DNA of 25,443 nucleotides from UBA2256 sp964531105 (lineage in GTDB: Bacteria > Spirochaetota > Spirochaetia > Treponematales > Rectinemataceae), in contig CAZHFN010000028.1 of NCBI GenBank assembly GCA_964531105.1, positions 1 through 25,443 on the forward strand, written 5' to 3'. This document shows, one piece after another, positions 15,318 to 23,149 of the stretch. The first letter of the stretch is position 1. Every line of letters starts with the position of its first letter. The notes under the pieces were generated by a model, which saw only the letters and a list, made by a program, of their open reading frames with translations, was not told the origin of the DNA and ran no database searches. Position numbers and translations under genes: made by a program.

Positions 15318-15372
15318 TCTCTTCCTCCCTTGTGGCGCTTCGTTTCGGCGCCCCAGGATTTACGCTCCCGGC

Positions 15373-16413
15373 CTAGAACGCCGGGGGCTGCATGGTGAGG
15401 CCCTCGGTCTCTTCGAGACCGAGGGCTAGGTTCATGTTCTGCACAGCCTGGCCGGCCGCGCCCTTTACCATATTGTCGATCGTTGAAATAATAATTCCAG
15501 TCTTTCCGTTAGAGGAAAGATGAAGCGATATGTCACAGAAATTGGATAACCGCACGTTCCTGCTGGAGGCAGTGGATCCCAGAGGCAGTACGCGGACAAA
15601 GAACTCATTCTTGTAAAAGGAACTGTACAGTTCGTACAGATCCTTCGCTTCCATGGGTTTTGTCAGCCTGAAATAGATTGTGCTCACGATTCCCCTGTTC
15701 ATGGGCGCCAGATGGGGCGTAAACACCGATGATACTGGTTTGCCGGCCATGATGGAGAGATAGCGGTCTATCTCCGGCTGGTGCCTATGCGCACCTACCT
15801 TGTAGGGCGCTATGGAATCGGTACATTCGGGATAATGGGTGCTCTGGCTGGGCTCTCTCCCCGCGCCTGTCACCCCCGATGCCGAATCTATAATGATGCT
15901 GTCGGTCTCGGCTATGCCCTTGGAAAGGGCAGGGAGAAGGCCTAACTCGGCCGAGGTGGGGTAGCATCCGGGGTTGGCGATGAGCCGGGCTTTTTTAATC
16001 GCGGTACGGTTGAGTTCTGGAAGCCCGTATACAGCCTGAGCATAGAGGGAGGGATCTCCGTAGGACTTGCCGTACCAGGTGGTAAAGCTCTCTTGGTCTT
16101 CGCCAAAACGGAAGTCCGCCGATATATCTATAAATAGGCCTTTCTTCTCCAGGCAGCGCTTGGCTGCAGCCTCGGCATGGCCATGGGGCAAACAGGAAAA
16201 AACCACCTGGGAGGCATCTATTACCGCATCCGCCGATTCTAATACCAGGGCTTCCCGCGCGGCCGTGAAGGCGGGATACACCGCTTCCAGTTTTTTGCCT
16301 TCGAAACTCACCGAAGAAAGATGAAGGCGCTTTTCCAGTGGATGGGTCAGCAAAAGGCGCACGATTTCAGCGCCTGCATAACCCGAGGCTCCGAGAATGC
16401 CTATATCGATCAT
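15373..16413 (-). CDS. argC: N-acetyl-gamma-glutamyl-phosphate reductase
   Basis: 346 residues, first structural gene of the argCJBD block. It reduces N-acetylglutamyl phosphate to the semialdehyde with NADPH. Visible: IGILGASGYAGAEIVRLLLTHP (dinucleotide-binding Rossmann start), VFSCLPHGHA, and ANPGCYPTSAELGLLP containing the catalytic Cys near residue 149, followed by SGVTGAGREPS. Length and motifs match type 1 ArgC. AGGAGGA lies seven bases before the ATG. Upstream are a promoter, an arginine-containing leader ORF and an ArgR-box-like palindrome. A perfect 12-bp hairpin without a T-run sits in its last codons (15400-15426). Confidence 0.96.
   Translation of the reverse strand: MIDIGILGASGYAGAEIVRLLLTHPLEKRLHLSSVSFEGKKLEAVYPAFTAAREALVLESADAVIDASQVVFSCLPHGHAEAAAKRCLEKKGLFIDISADFRFGEDQESFTTWYGKSYGDPSLYAQAVYGLPELNRTAIKKARLIANPGCYPTSAELGLLPALSKGIAETDSIIIDSASGVTGAGREPSQSTHYPECTDSIAPYKVGAHRHQPEIDRYLSIMAGKPVSSVFTPHLAPMNRGIVSTIYFRLTKPMEAKDLYELYSSFYKNEFFVRVLPLGSTASSRNVRLSNFCDISLHLSSNGKTGIIISTIDNMVKGAAGQAVQNMNLALGLEETEGLTMQPPAF
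15400..15426 (-). repeat. Perfect 12-bp inverted repeat in the 3' end of argC
   Basis: GCCCTCGGTCTC (15400-15411), a three-base loop, and GAGACCGAGGGC (15415-15426). It lies within codons for LALGLEETEGL and has no T-run on either strand, so it is not a standard terminator. It could act in mRNA processing or stability between argC and argJ. Confidence 0.7.
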
Positions 16414-16542
16414 AGTATTCCTCCTGGAACGACAGAACTGCCTGAAAGGTCGACAAACCGGTCCTGCCGGGGAATTGCGGCCTTAGGCATACGCCAAGAC
16501 CTGATAATGTACTGGTGATTGTGGGATTTGGCGGTCGACGCC

Positions 16543-16632
16543 TCAGGTACGGACACGAAGAGGAAAGCAGAGTCGGATTCCGTCTCGGGAAAGGAGGATT
16601 ATTGTTGGGCAGGATGGAAATAAGGACCTCAT
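16543..16632 (-). CDS. Putative arginine-containing leader peptide upstream of argC
   Basis: A 29-codon ORF (ATG at 16632, TGA ending at 16543). GGGAGGAG lies three bases before its ATG, as good a ribosome site as that of argC. Five of the 29 codons encode Arg (AGG, two CGA, two CGT), with Arg-Val-Arg-Thr just before the stop. It starts about 20 nt after the predicted transcription start and ends 129 nt before argC. Its codons include TCCTCCT (plus-strand 16592-16598), complementary to the AGGAGGA ribosome site of argC (16419-16425). Together this suggests a translated leader that senses arginine or controls access to the argC start. It is too short to be sure that it is coding; no homologue is known to me. 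Confidence 0.4.
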   Translation of the reverse strand: MRSLFPSCPTIILLSRDGIRLCFPLRVRT

Positions 16633-16658
16633 GGGCTCCTCCCACAATGGAATAGAGT

Positions 16659-16688
16659 TATATGAATATAAAAGAAGAAAACTGTCAA
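16659..16688 (-). promoter_or_regulatory. Putative promoter for the argCJBD operon
   Basis: On the minus strand: consensus TTGACA (16688-16683), then an AT-rich stretch with CATATA at 18 bp (16664-16659) or TCATAT at 17 bp as the -10. The predicted start lies near 16652, about 20 nt ahead of the leader ORF. Confidence 0.5.
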
Positions 16689-16699
16689 CCAGGTACCAG

Positions 16700-16713
16700 T
16701 GCATAAATATGCA
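16700..16713. promoter_or_regulatory. ArgR-box-like palindrome
   Basis: TGCATAAATATGCA is a perfect palindrome differing from the ARG box core (TGAAT, four A/T, ATTCA) only by a symmetric A-to-C change. It lies 12 bp upstream of the argC -35 and beside a possible plus-strand promoter (TTGTAG 16715, TACGAT 16738). A second, weaker palindrome GTATTTATAC is at 16731-16740, 29 bp away centre to centre. Confidence 0.45.
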
Positions 16714-16766
16714 TTTGTAGTGGAGGCTATGTATTTATACGATAATCGCTCTGAAAGTAGCCCTGA

Positions 16767-16783
16767 GCACAAAGCAGTTGTGC
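16767..16783. repeat. Inverted repeat upstream of the hppA promoter
   Basis: GCACAA, five-base spacer, TTGTGC: a perfect 6-bp dyad ending 20 bases before the hppA -35. It is a candidate operator. Confidence 0.3.
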
Positions 16784-16802
16784 CACAATGTGGAAATTTT
16801 GC

Positions 16803-16831
16803 TTGCGAAGCTTGAAAAGCCACCGTATACT
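16803..16831 (+). promoter_or_regulatory. Putative hppA promoter
   Basis: TTGCGA (16803-16808), 17-bp spacer, TATACT (16826-16831). The start would fall near 16838, giving a leader of about 35 nt with GGGAGG (16863-16868) before the hppA ATG at 16873. Confidence 0.6.
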
Positions 16832-16872
16832 CGAGGGGTCCCTTTATATTTTTCAACTCCGCGGGAGGCACT

Positions 16873-18957
16873 ATGGGGCTCGAATTATGTATCGGCGCCG
16901 CTTTTGTGGCATCTTTCCTGGCTCTTATATACTCGATGGGGAAAGCCCGATCGATCGCATCGATGCAGGTTGAATCCCCAACCCTCGTTAAAATATCCAG
17001 CTATATCGCCGAAGGTGCTAGGGCTTTTCTGACCAGGGAATACTTGGTCATAGCCATCATCGTGCCGGTGATCATCCTTCTCTTGGCCATATTTAACAAG
17101 GGATTCCTGCGGCTTCAGTCCGCCGCCTTCGCCGTAGGCGCACTCTGTTCAGGCCTCGCTGGTTGGTTTGGTATGTCGGTGGCCACCAAGGCTAATGCCC
17201 GTACTGCCCAGGCTGCCACCAGGGGTATTGGTCCGGCGCTTTCCGTGGCCTTCACTGGCGGCTCGGTCATGGGTATGACGGTTGTAGGACTTGCCCTTCT
17301 GGGTATCGCAACCGTCCTGACCGTCATGAGCCTATTAGCTGGAACCGATACTCAGTCCCTTGCTATGGCCGCATTCCCCGTTCTTTCAGGATTTTCCTTG
17401 GGCGCTTCCACTATCGCCCTTTTCGCCAGAGTGGGCGGAGGAATCTACACCAAGGCTGCCGACGTGGGTGCCGACCTCGTAGGCAAGGTGGAGGCGGGCA
17501 TACCGGAGGACGATCATCGGAATCCTGCTGTCATCGCCGACAACGTTGGCGACAACGTTGGTGATGTGGCTGGTATGGGCGCCGATCTTTTTGAATCCTA
17601 CGCGGGTTCGCTCATTGGCTGTGCGGTATTGGGTATCGGAGCCGCTGCCACTGCTGATATGCGCATACGTTTGGCTTTTTTCCCACTCTTCGCGGCAGCT
17701 ATCGGCGTGCTGGCTTCTCTGGTGGGAACCCTGTTCGTCCGAATGAAACCAGGTTCTTCTCCTCAAAAAGCCCTTAATGCCGGCTCCTTCGGCGCCGCCG
17801 GGCTGGCGGTGGCATTAATATTCCCTAGCGCGTTATTCGTTTTGGGCAACTCCCGCTTCGGCGGCGCCGACGGCAACGCCTTCGACTGGCTTGGCGTGGC
17901 CTTCTCTGCAGTAACCGGCCTTGCGGCGGGTACCCTCATCGGCATGATTACCGAGTTTTTTACCGGCACCGACACCCCGCCAGTACGGCGAATAGTCAAT
18001 GCGTGCAGTACCGGATCCGCCACCACCATAATATCAGGCCTCGGCGTGGGCATGATGTCCACACTGCCGCCCATCCTCATAATCGGGGCAGCCATTGCCG
18101 GCAGCTATGCGCTGGCAGGAATTTACGGTATTGGTATTGCGGGCCTCGGCATGCTCCTCACCCTGGGCATCCAGCTCTCTGTGGACGCCTACGGTCCCAT
18201 CGCTGACAATGCGGGCGGCCTGGCCGTCATGGCTGAGCTACCCCCTGAAACCAGGGAAATCACCGATTCCCTCGACGCGGTGGGGAACACCACGGCGGCT
18301 ATAGGAAAGGGCTTTGCGATAGGCTCGGCGGCCCTCACCGCGCTCACCCTCTTTGTCGCCTTTGTGGAGGCGGCCGGCATTGATGCCTCCCTCATCACTA
18401 TAACTAATCCTCCAGTGCTTATTGGTATCTTCATAGGAGGCATGATACCCTTCCTGTTCTCCGCCATGGCCATGGACTCCATCGGCTCGGCAGCCTTTGT
18501 CATGATTGAGGAAGTGCGCAGGCAATTCCGGGCATCGCCTGGAATCCTTAAAGGCACAGAAGTTCCCGACTACAGACGCTGCGTGGATATTTCCACCAAA
18601 TCAGCCTTGAAAAGTATGATAGTGCCAGGCGTCCTGGCCATCCTCGCTCCCGTGGCGGCGGGCTTCCTGGGAGGTCCCGGCCTTCTGGCCGGCCTCCTGG
18701 CAGGTTCTACGGTAACAGGCGTACTTCTGGCTATTTTCATGTCCAACTCCGGTGGAGCCTGGGACAATGCCAAGAAGTTCATAGAATCCAGAAAAACAGA
18801 GGGCAAGGGCTCAGCCGCCCACAGGGCAGCAGTAGTCGGCGATACGGTAGGAGATCCATTCAAGGATACAGCCGGCCCCTCTTTAAATATCCTTATTAAG
18901 CTCATGGCTATTATTGCCCTGGTAATCGCCCCGCTTCTTCGCTCTACTTGGAGGTAA
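16873..18957 (+). CDS. hppA: Membrane-bound ion-pumping pyrophosphatase, K+-dependent type
   Basis: 694 residues, about 16 membrane segments. It couples pyrophosphate hydrolysis to export of H+ or Na+ across the cytoplasmic membrane. Catalytic loops are intact: KAADVGADLVGKVEAGIPEDDHRNPAVIADNVGDNVGD, and near the end GGAWDNAKKFIE and GDTVGDPFKDTAGP. (Residues quoted in short parts: DVGADLVGKVE, then DNVGDNVGD.) The motif GNTTAA has Ala at residue 475 where K+-independent enzymes have Lys, so it should need K+. The gate helix reads GADLFESYAGS with Glu 241, the placement seen in Na+-pumping enzymes such as that of Thermotoga; plant H+ pumps shift this Glu by four residues. Na+ transport is therefore favoured but unproven. 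It has its own promoter and strong ribosome site; the next gene begins two bases after the stop. Confidence 0.94.
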   Translation: MGLELCIGAAFVASFLALIYSMGKARSIASMQVESPTLVKISSYIAEGARAFLTREYLVIAIIVPVIILLLAIFNKGFLRLQSAAFAVGALCSGLAGWFGMSVATKANARTAQAATRGIGPALSVAFTGGSVMGMTVVGLALLGIATVLTVMSLLAGTDTQSLAMAAFPVLSGFSLGASTIALFARVGGGIYTKAADVGADLVGKVEAGIPEDDHRNPAVIADNVGDNVGDVAGMGADLFESYAGSLIGCAVLGIGAAATADMRIRLAFFPLFAAAIGVLASLVGTLFVRMKPGSSPQKALNAGSFGAAGLAVALIFPSALFVLGNSRFGGADGNAFDWLGVAFSAVTGLAAGTLIGMITEFFTGTDTPPVRRIVNACSTGSATTIISGLGVGMMSTLPPILIIGAAIAGSYALAGIYGIGIAGLGMLLTLGIQLSVDAYGPIADNAGGLAVMAELPPETREITDSLDAVGNTTAAIGKGFAIGSAALTALTLFVAFVEAAGIDASLITITNPPVLIGIFIGGMIPFLFSAMAMDSIGSAAFVMIEEVRRQFRASPGILKGTEVPDYRRCVDISTKSALKSMIVPGVLAILAPVAAGFLGGPGLLAGLLAGSTVTGVLLAIFMSNSGGAWDNAKKFIESRKTEGKGSAAHRAAVVGDTVGDPFKDTAGPSLNILIKLMAIIALVIAPLLRSTWR

Positions 18958-18959
18958 CA

Positions 18960-19745
18960 ATGAGTAGCGAACGACATCTCTACCTGATCCTGCATCCCAA
19001 CCATTCCCTGATAGCATCACAACTCGGCCCCGAGCAGTTTCTCCGTCATTATGTACAGGGCTCCACCCGTTATTTCGAGGGAAGACTCATATTTGTCGAA
19101 GTGGATCCTAGCTTTAGAAACGAGTATTTCGACATCGATAAAGCATATTCCGAACTTATTCCCCATGAGGATGGCAGACCTAAGGCCACGAAGTTCGTAA
19201 AAAGCTATAGGACCTTGGAGAACATCGACTTCGCCGCACTTGGAAAACTTCATCTGGGCAATTCCGTGGGCGATTTTATGGAACTGGAAAGCGCCGAATA
19301 CGATCCCGACAAGGATAAACAGGAATTCCGCATCATGCTGGAAATCAATCCAGTCAAGTTTATTGTCCTGACGCGGTATGATTTTAGGGACTTCGGCCGT
19401 TATATCACCGATCCTAACAATACCAAGGGCGCTCCCAAGCTCTTTTTCTCCGAGCTGGAATTCTCCACCGACGAATTTCTTGAGGAATATGAAGAAAACC
19501 CCCTTATCCGCTGTTACGTGCCAGGCATTCATCCGGCCAGGCTCAGAAATGCCATAGAAGAAGTGAGAGCGACACCTGGAAAACATGTGAAGGGTCTCTC
19601 CCTGGACTGTCCGGTAGATCGAATCTCCTACAAGCATCTGAAGGACGGCTTTATGTTCGCAAGTCCCCAAGGCTGCAAATATTATCCCTTGCTGAGCCTG
19701 GATGAAGTGGAGCGCCGCTTCTACCGTTACTGGAAGACTATGTGA
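18960..19745 (+). CDS. Conserved-looking protein of unknown function, coupled to hppA
   Basis: 261 residues; I do not recognise the family. The ATG at 18960 has TTGGAGGTAAC directly upstream, formed by the last hppA codons, and lies two bases after the hppA stop, so translation is probably coupled. The protein is acidic and soluble with no signal peptide or membrane span. It alternates short strands (HLYLILHPNHSLIASQL, EGRLIFVEVDPSF, PVKFIVLTRYDFRDFGRYI) with charged helices (FSTDEFLEEYEE), and has Cys only in the C-terminal third (RCYVPG, LDCPVD, QGCKYYPL). No catalytic triad or nucleotide-binding motif is evident. Linkage suggests a role with the pyrophosphatase or simply a shared transcript. 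A strong GC hairpin follows it. Confidence 0.75.
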   Translation: MSSERHLYLILHPNHSLIASQLGPEQFLRHYVQGSTRYFEGRLIFVEVDPSFRNEYFDIDKAYSELIPHEDGRPKATKFVKSYRTLENIDFAALGKLHLGNSVGDFMELESAEYDPDKDKQEFRIMLEINPVKFIVLTRYDFRDFGRYITDPNNTKGAPKLFFSELEFSTDEFLEEYEENPLIRCYVPGIHPARLRNAIEEVRATPGKHVKGLSLDCPVDRISYKHLKDGFMFASPQGCKYYPLLSLDEVERRFYRYWKTM

Positions 19746-19751
19746 GGCTGC

Positions 19752-19778
19752 GGCCGGGCGGGGTGCCCCCGCCCGGCC
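19752..19778 (+). terminator. GC-rich 12-bp hairpin after the hppA transcript unit
   Basis: GGCCGGGCGGGG (19752-19763), TGC loop, CCCCGCCCGGCC (19767-19778): a perfect stem ten bases after the stop. There is no T-run; the mnmE -35 begins at the very next base. It may terminate or pause RNA polymerase without a U-tract, or protect the 3' end. Confidence 0.5.
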
Positions 19779-19808
19779 TTGATACTCCCTGCCCTTTCCC
19801 GCTATCGT
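19779..19808 (+). promoter_or_regulatory. Putative mnmE promoter
   Basis: TTGATA (19779-19784), 18-bp spacer, TATCGT (19803-19808), and ATG at 19820. The leader would be about five bases with no Shine-Dalgarno, so the mRNA is nearly leaderless. Confidence 0.5.
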
Positions 19809-19819
19809 TCTAATTCTCC

Positions 19820-21205
19820 ATGGCAAGAACCTATATGGATACAGGGCAGCCTATCGTTGCCCTCGCCACCCCGCCCGGCCGCTCGGCCCTGGCAGTACTG
19901 CGAACCTCTGGCCAGGGCGCCATAGAATTATGCTCGCCCTGTTTAGAACCTGCGGGCGCCCTGGCTTCAGCAGAAGGCCATAGTCTCGTTCACGGCTGGT
20001 TTATAGACCCTGCCTCAGGCGAGCGCATCGACGAGGTCTTAGCCGCGGTTTTCCGCAACCCCCGCTCTTTTACCGGTGAAGATTCCGTAGAATTCTACTG
20101 TCACGGCTCTTCAGCCGTGATCGCCAGGCTTATTGCAGCCTTGAAGGCAGCTGGCTTTGCCCAAGCCCTCCCTGGAGAATTCAGCTTCAGGGCTTTTCTT
20201 CATGGTAAGACAGATTTGGTAAGAGCCGAAGCCATCAATGAACTCTCAGGGGCAGCCTGTGAAGCAGCCCGAGAAGATGCCCTGCGTCGATTGGGCGGAG
20301 CCCTCTCCATGGAAATCCGGGAACTCAGAAACGAACTTTTAGACCTACTTGCCGAGGTCGAAGCGCGTTTAGATTATCCCGCCGATGAGGTAGAAGGCGA
20401 AAGCCTGGGCGTCGACTTGGGTTTTTTACCACGGCTTAATACCTGTCGAGCCAGGCTCGAAAAACTATCTTCCAGTTATATAGCCGGCAAGCTTAGGCAG
20501 GACGGCGCCCTCGTGGTTGTGGCAGGTAGACCTAATTCGGGCAAGTCCAGCCTCTTCAACCTCATTCTCAGGGAAGAAAGGGCTATCGTGAGCCCCGAGC
20601 CGGGTACTACCAGGGATTACCTGGAGGTGTGGGTCGAAGTGGGTGGGTACGCCCTCCGCCTTGTGGACACCGCAGGGCTTCGCCATGCCCTGGGGGATAT
20701 CGAAGCAGAAGGGGTTAGGCGTAGCCTCGAACTTAGTGCCAGGGCTGACCTCCTCCTCTACATGGCAGACGGGCGCAAAGATCTCTCCGACGAGGATTAT
20801 ACGTATCTGGAGCGCTATCCCGCCGCGCTTAAGCTCTGGAATAAGATGGATCTACCTGACTGTCTCCCACCGCCTCCAGGCTGGTTGGGTTTGAGCGCTA
20901 AAAAAGGGAACGGTCTGCCCGCCCTTGAGTCTGCGTTGATCCAGGCTTTGGACGCGCAAGCGGGAAGCACATCAGGCACAGCGAAGGAATCTCTCCGCCT
21001 GGCCAGCGAGCGCCAGAAGGAACTCATCGACAAATGTCTGGCCGCCATAGTTTGCGCCAGCGCAAATCTGGCCGCCGCCGCTCCACTGGATACCGTAGCC
21101 TTGGATATACGCGAGGCGGCGGATTATCTAGGCCAAATAAGCGGTGAAATTTCCTCTGAGGAAGTATTCGATCGCATTTTTGGTGCCTTTTGCCTGGGCA
21201 AATGA
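19820..21205 (+). CDS. mnmE: tRNA modification GTPase MnmE
   Basis: 461 residues. With MnmG it installs the carboxymethylaminomethyl group at C5 of wobble uridine 34 in certain tRNAs. The N-terminal folate-binding domain begins IVALATPPGRSALAVLR and includes FTGEDSVEFYCHG and LPGEFSFRAFLHGK. The G domain (about 230-390) has G1 GRPNSGKSSL, G2 PGTTRD, G3 DTAG and G4 NKMD. The C-terminus EVFDRIFGAFCLGK carries the essential Cys of the CxGK motif. Length is normal. The preceding hairpin and the promoter at 19779 suggest that it starts its own transcript with mnmG, which follows six bases after the stop. Confidence 0.97.
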   Translation: MARTYMDTGQPIVALATPPGRSALAVLRTSGQGAIELCSPCLEPAGALASAEGHSLVHGWFIDPASGERIDEVLAAVFRNPRSFTGEDSVEFYCHGSSAVIARLIAALKAAGFAQALPGEFSFRAFLHGKTDLVRAEAINELSGAACEAAREDALRRLGGALSMEIRELRNELLDLLAEVEARLDYPADEVEGESLGVDLGFLPRLNTCRARLEKLSSSYIAGKLRQDGALVVVAGRPNSGKSSLFNLILREERAIVSPEPGTTRDYLEVWVEVGGYALRLVDTAGLRHALGDIEAEGVRRSLELSARADLLLYMADGRKDLSDEDYTYLERYPAALKLWNKMDLPDCLPPPPGWLGLSAKKGNGLPALESALIQALDAQAGSTSGTAKESLRLASERQKELIDKCLAAIVCASANLAAAAPLDTVALDIREAADYLGQISGEISSEEVFDRIFGAFCLGK

Positions 21206-21211
21206 GGAAGC

Positions 21212-23149
21212 ATGGGTGATTTTGAAGCCATTGTCATTGGTGGGGGACATGCTGGCATTGAGGCTGCCCTCGCTTTGGCCCGCTTGGGTACGAACTGCCT
21301 CCTAATTACCCAGAATCCCGACACAATTGGAAGAATGTCCTGCAATCCCGCAATAGGAGGGTTGGCTAAGGGAAATCTCGTACGGGAAATCGATGCCTTG
21401 GGCGGCCAAATGGGCATCCTCACCGATGCGTCGGCTATTCAGCTTCGCATGCTCAACCAGTCTAGGGGGGCAGCCGTGCAGGCGCCCCGTGCCCAGGCTG
21501 ACAAGTTTCTCTATGCCGAGCTTGCGCGTAAAAGCCTGGAGTCACAGGCAGGGCTCTCTATCCTCATGGATACGGTGGTGGATATTATCCCATCCGAGGA
21601 TGGATCCAGGGTGGAAGCGGTACTCACCGAACGAGGGGCAACGATTGGTACTAAGGTTGTAGTGCTTACCACAGGTACCTTTATGGAAGCCCGGCTTTTT
21701 ATAGGCGACTGGAGGGGTTCGGGGGGCAGGCTGGGGGAGCCGGCTGCGCTGGGACTAGGAAGCGCTTTGCGTACCCGGGGCTTTCCTGTGGGGAGAATGA
21801 AGACCGGAACCCCTGCGCGCATTGCAGCCTCCAGCATCGACTTTTCCAAATTGGAAATACAGCATGGGGAAGCAAAACCAATTTTCTTTTCCTTTATTGA
21901 AGAGGATCACTATCGGCCTAACCTTCCCTGCCATGTCCTTTGGACAAATGAAAACACTCATGAGCTCATTAAAGGCGGCCTCGATCGCTCTCCCCTCTTC
22001 TCCGGCCAGATAGTGGGCAAGGGGCCACGCTACTGTCCCTCCATCGAAGACAAGGTAGTACGGTTCCCCGATCGCACCCGGCACCAGGTTTTCGCCGAAC
22101 CTGAGGGAGAATATACGAATGAGGTCTACCTGAACGGTCTATCCAGTTCCTTGCCCGAGGATGTGCAACTTGCCTTTTACCGTAGTCTTCCGGGTTTTGA
22201 AAAGGCAAAAATCGTACGGCCTGCCTATGCGGTGGAGTATGACTATTTGGAAGCTTCTGCCCTTTATGCCTCTTTGGAATCCAAGATCATGTCAGGGCTA
22301 TTTGTGGCCGGGCAGACTAATGGTACTTCGGGTTACGAGGAGGCTGCGGCCCAGGGCATTATGGCAGGCATCAACGCGCGAAGAAGCCTAGACAAGGAAG
22401 AACCCATCATCTTGGGCAGAGACGAGGCCTACATAGGCGTTCTTATCGATGATCTTGTCACGCTCTCACCAAAAGAGCCATATCGGATGTTCACCAGCAG
22501 GGCCGAGCGCAGGCTCGCCCTGCGCCAGGACTCGGCGGACCTTCGCCTTACGCCCATGGCCATAGCCCTCGGCCTGGCTACTCAGGAGAGAATTGAAAAA
22601 TTTGAAGCACGGAAAAGAGGAATTGAAGAAATTACCCAGCTTCTCTCCGCCAGGCGGGTTTTCGCTGCCGATATCCAGCGCTTCGACTGCCTGGCACCCC
22701 ACCTGGGCGAGTCCATGGAACTGGCGCTTAGGGATCCCAAATTGGGCGCCTTGATGGATGGCGCCCCCTCGGCCGCTGCCTTCCTAACCCAACTCTTGCC
22801 CGAACTCTCCACTGAAAAAATCACCCAACTCGCCGAGGGGGCGCCCCCTCCGCCAGCACCAGCAGAAACTCCAGCCACCTACCCCGAATCCTGGGTGCAG
22901 ACAGCACTCCTGGAATCCCGCTACAAGGGCTACCTGGAAAAAGAAGCGCGCCTGGCTACAAGACTCGATCGCTCCGATCGGCTCAGAATACCTTCCGACT
23001 TCGACTACAGCGCAGTGCCTGGGCTATCCAAGGAATCCATTGAAAAGCTGGAGATAGTACGACCCCTCACCCTAGGGCAAGCCTCCAGGGTAACGGGTGT
23101 GAGGAAATCCGATCTTGCTCTTATTTATGTGATGCTGAGTCGTCAGTAG
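21212..23149 (+). CDS. mnmG: tRNA uridine-5-carboxymethylaminomethyl enzyme MnmG (GidA)
   Basis: 645 residues. The FAD- and NADH-using partner of MnmE. Visible: VIGGGHAGIEAALALARLG (FAD Rossmann motif), RMSCNPAIGGLAKG and LNQSRGAAVQAPRAQ (both hallmark MnmG segments), then VVLTTGTF, MKTGTPAR, and GTSGYEEAAAQGIMAG, with SRAERRLALRQDSADLRLT in the C-terminal half. The last domain ends with the usual helical RIPSDFDY and VTGVRKSDLALIYV. A Pro/Ala-rich stretch (about residues 545-560, PPPPAPAETPA) is an unusual linker. The ATG has GAGGAAG upstream, and six bases separate it from mnmE. Its 3' end overlaps a convergent gene by 29 bp. Confidence 0.97.
   Translation: MGDFEAIVIGGGHAGIEAALALARLGTNCLLITQNPDTIGRMSCNPAIGGLAKGNLVREIDALGGQMGILTDASAIQLRMLNQSRGAAVQAPRAQADKFLYAELARKSLESQAGLSILMDTVVDIIPSEDGSRVEAVLTERGATIGTKVVVLTTGTFMEARLFIGDWRGSGGRLGEPAALGLGSALRTRGFPVGRMKTGTPARIAASSIDFSKLEIQHGEAKPIFFSFIEEDHYRPNLPCHVLWTNENTHELIKGGLDRSPLFSGQIVGKGPRYCPSIEDKVVRFPDRTRHQVFAEPEGEYTNEVYLNGLSSSLPEDVQLAFYRSLPGFEKAKIVRPAYAVEYDYLEASALYASLESKIMSGLFVAGQTNGTSGYEEAAAQGIMAGINARRSLDKEEPIILGRDEAYIGVLIDDLVTLSPKEPYRMFTSRAERRLALRQDSADLRLTPMAIALGLATQERIEKFEARKRGIEEITQLLSARRVFAADIQRFDCLAPHLGESMELALRDPKLGALMDGAPSAAAFLTQLLPELSTEKITQLAEGAPPPPAPAETPATYPESWVQTALLESRYKGYLEKEARLATRLDRSDRLRIPSDFDYSAVPGLSKESIEKLEIVRPLTLGQASRVTGVRKSDLALIYVMLSRQ

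Noticed and set aside
16414..16872. Possible T-box, riboswitch or tRNA in the long argC-hppA spacer
   Set aside because: No T-box sequence, tRNA cloverleaf or known riboswitch core could be traced by eye; the leader ORF and palindromes are the only structures I can support.
19017..19826. A 269-codon open frame opposite the gene after hppA
   Set aside because: The plus-strand frame has a strong ribosome site and tight spacing to hppA; the minus frame has neither promoter nor ribosome site and crosses the GC hairpin.
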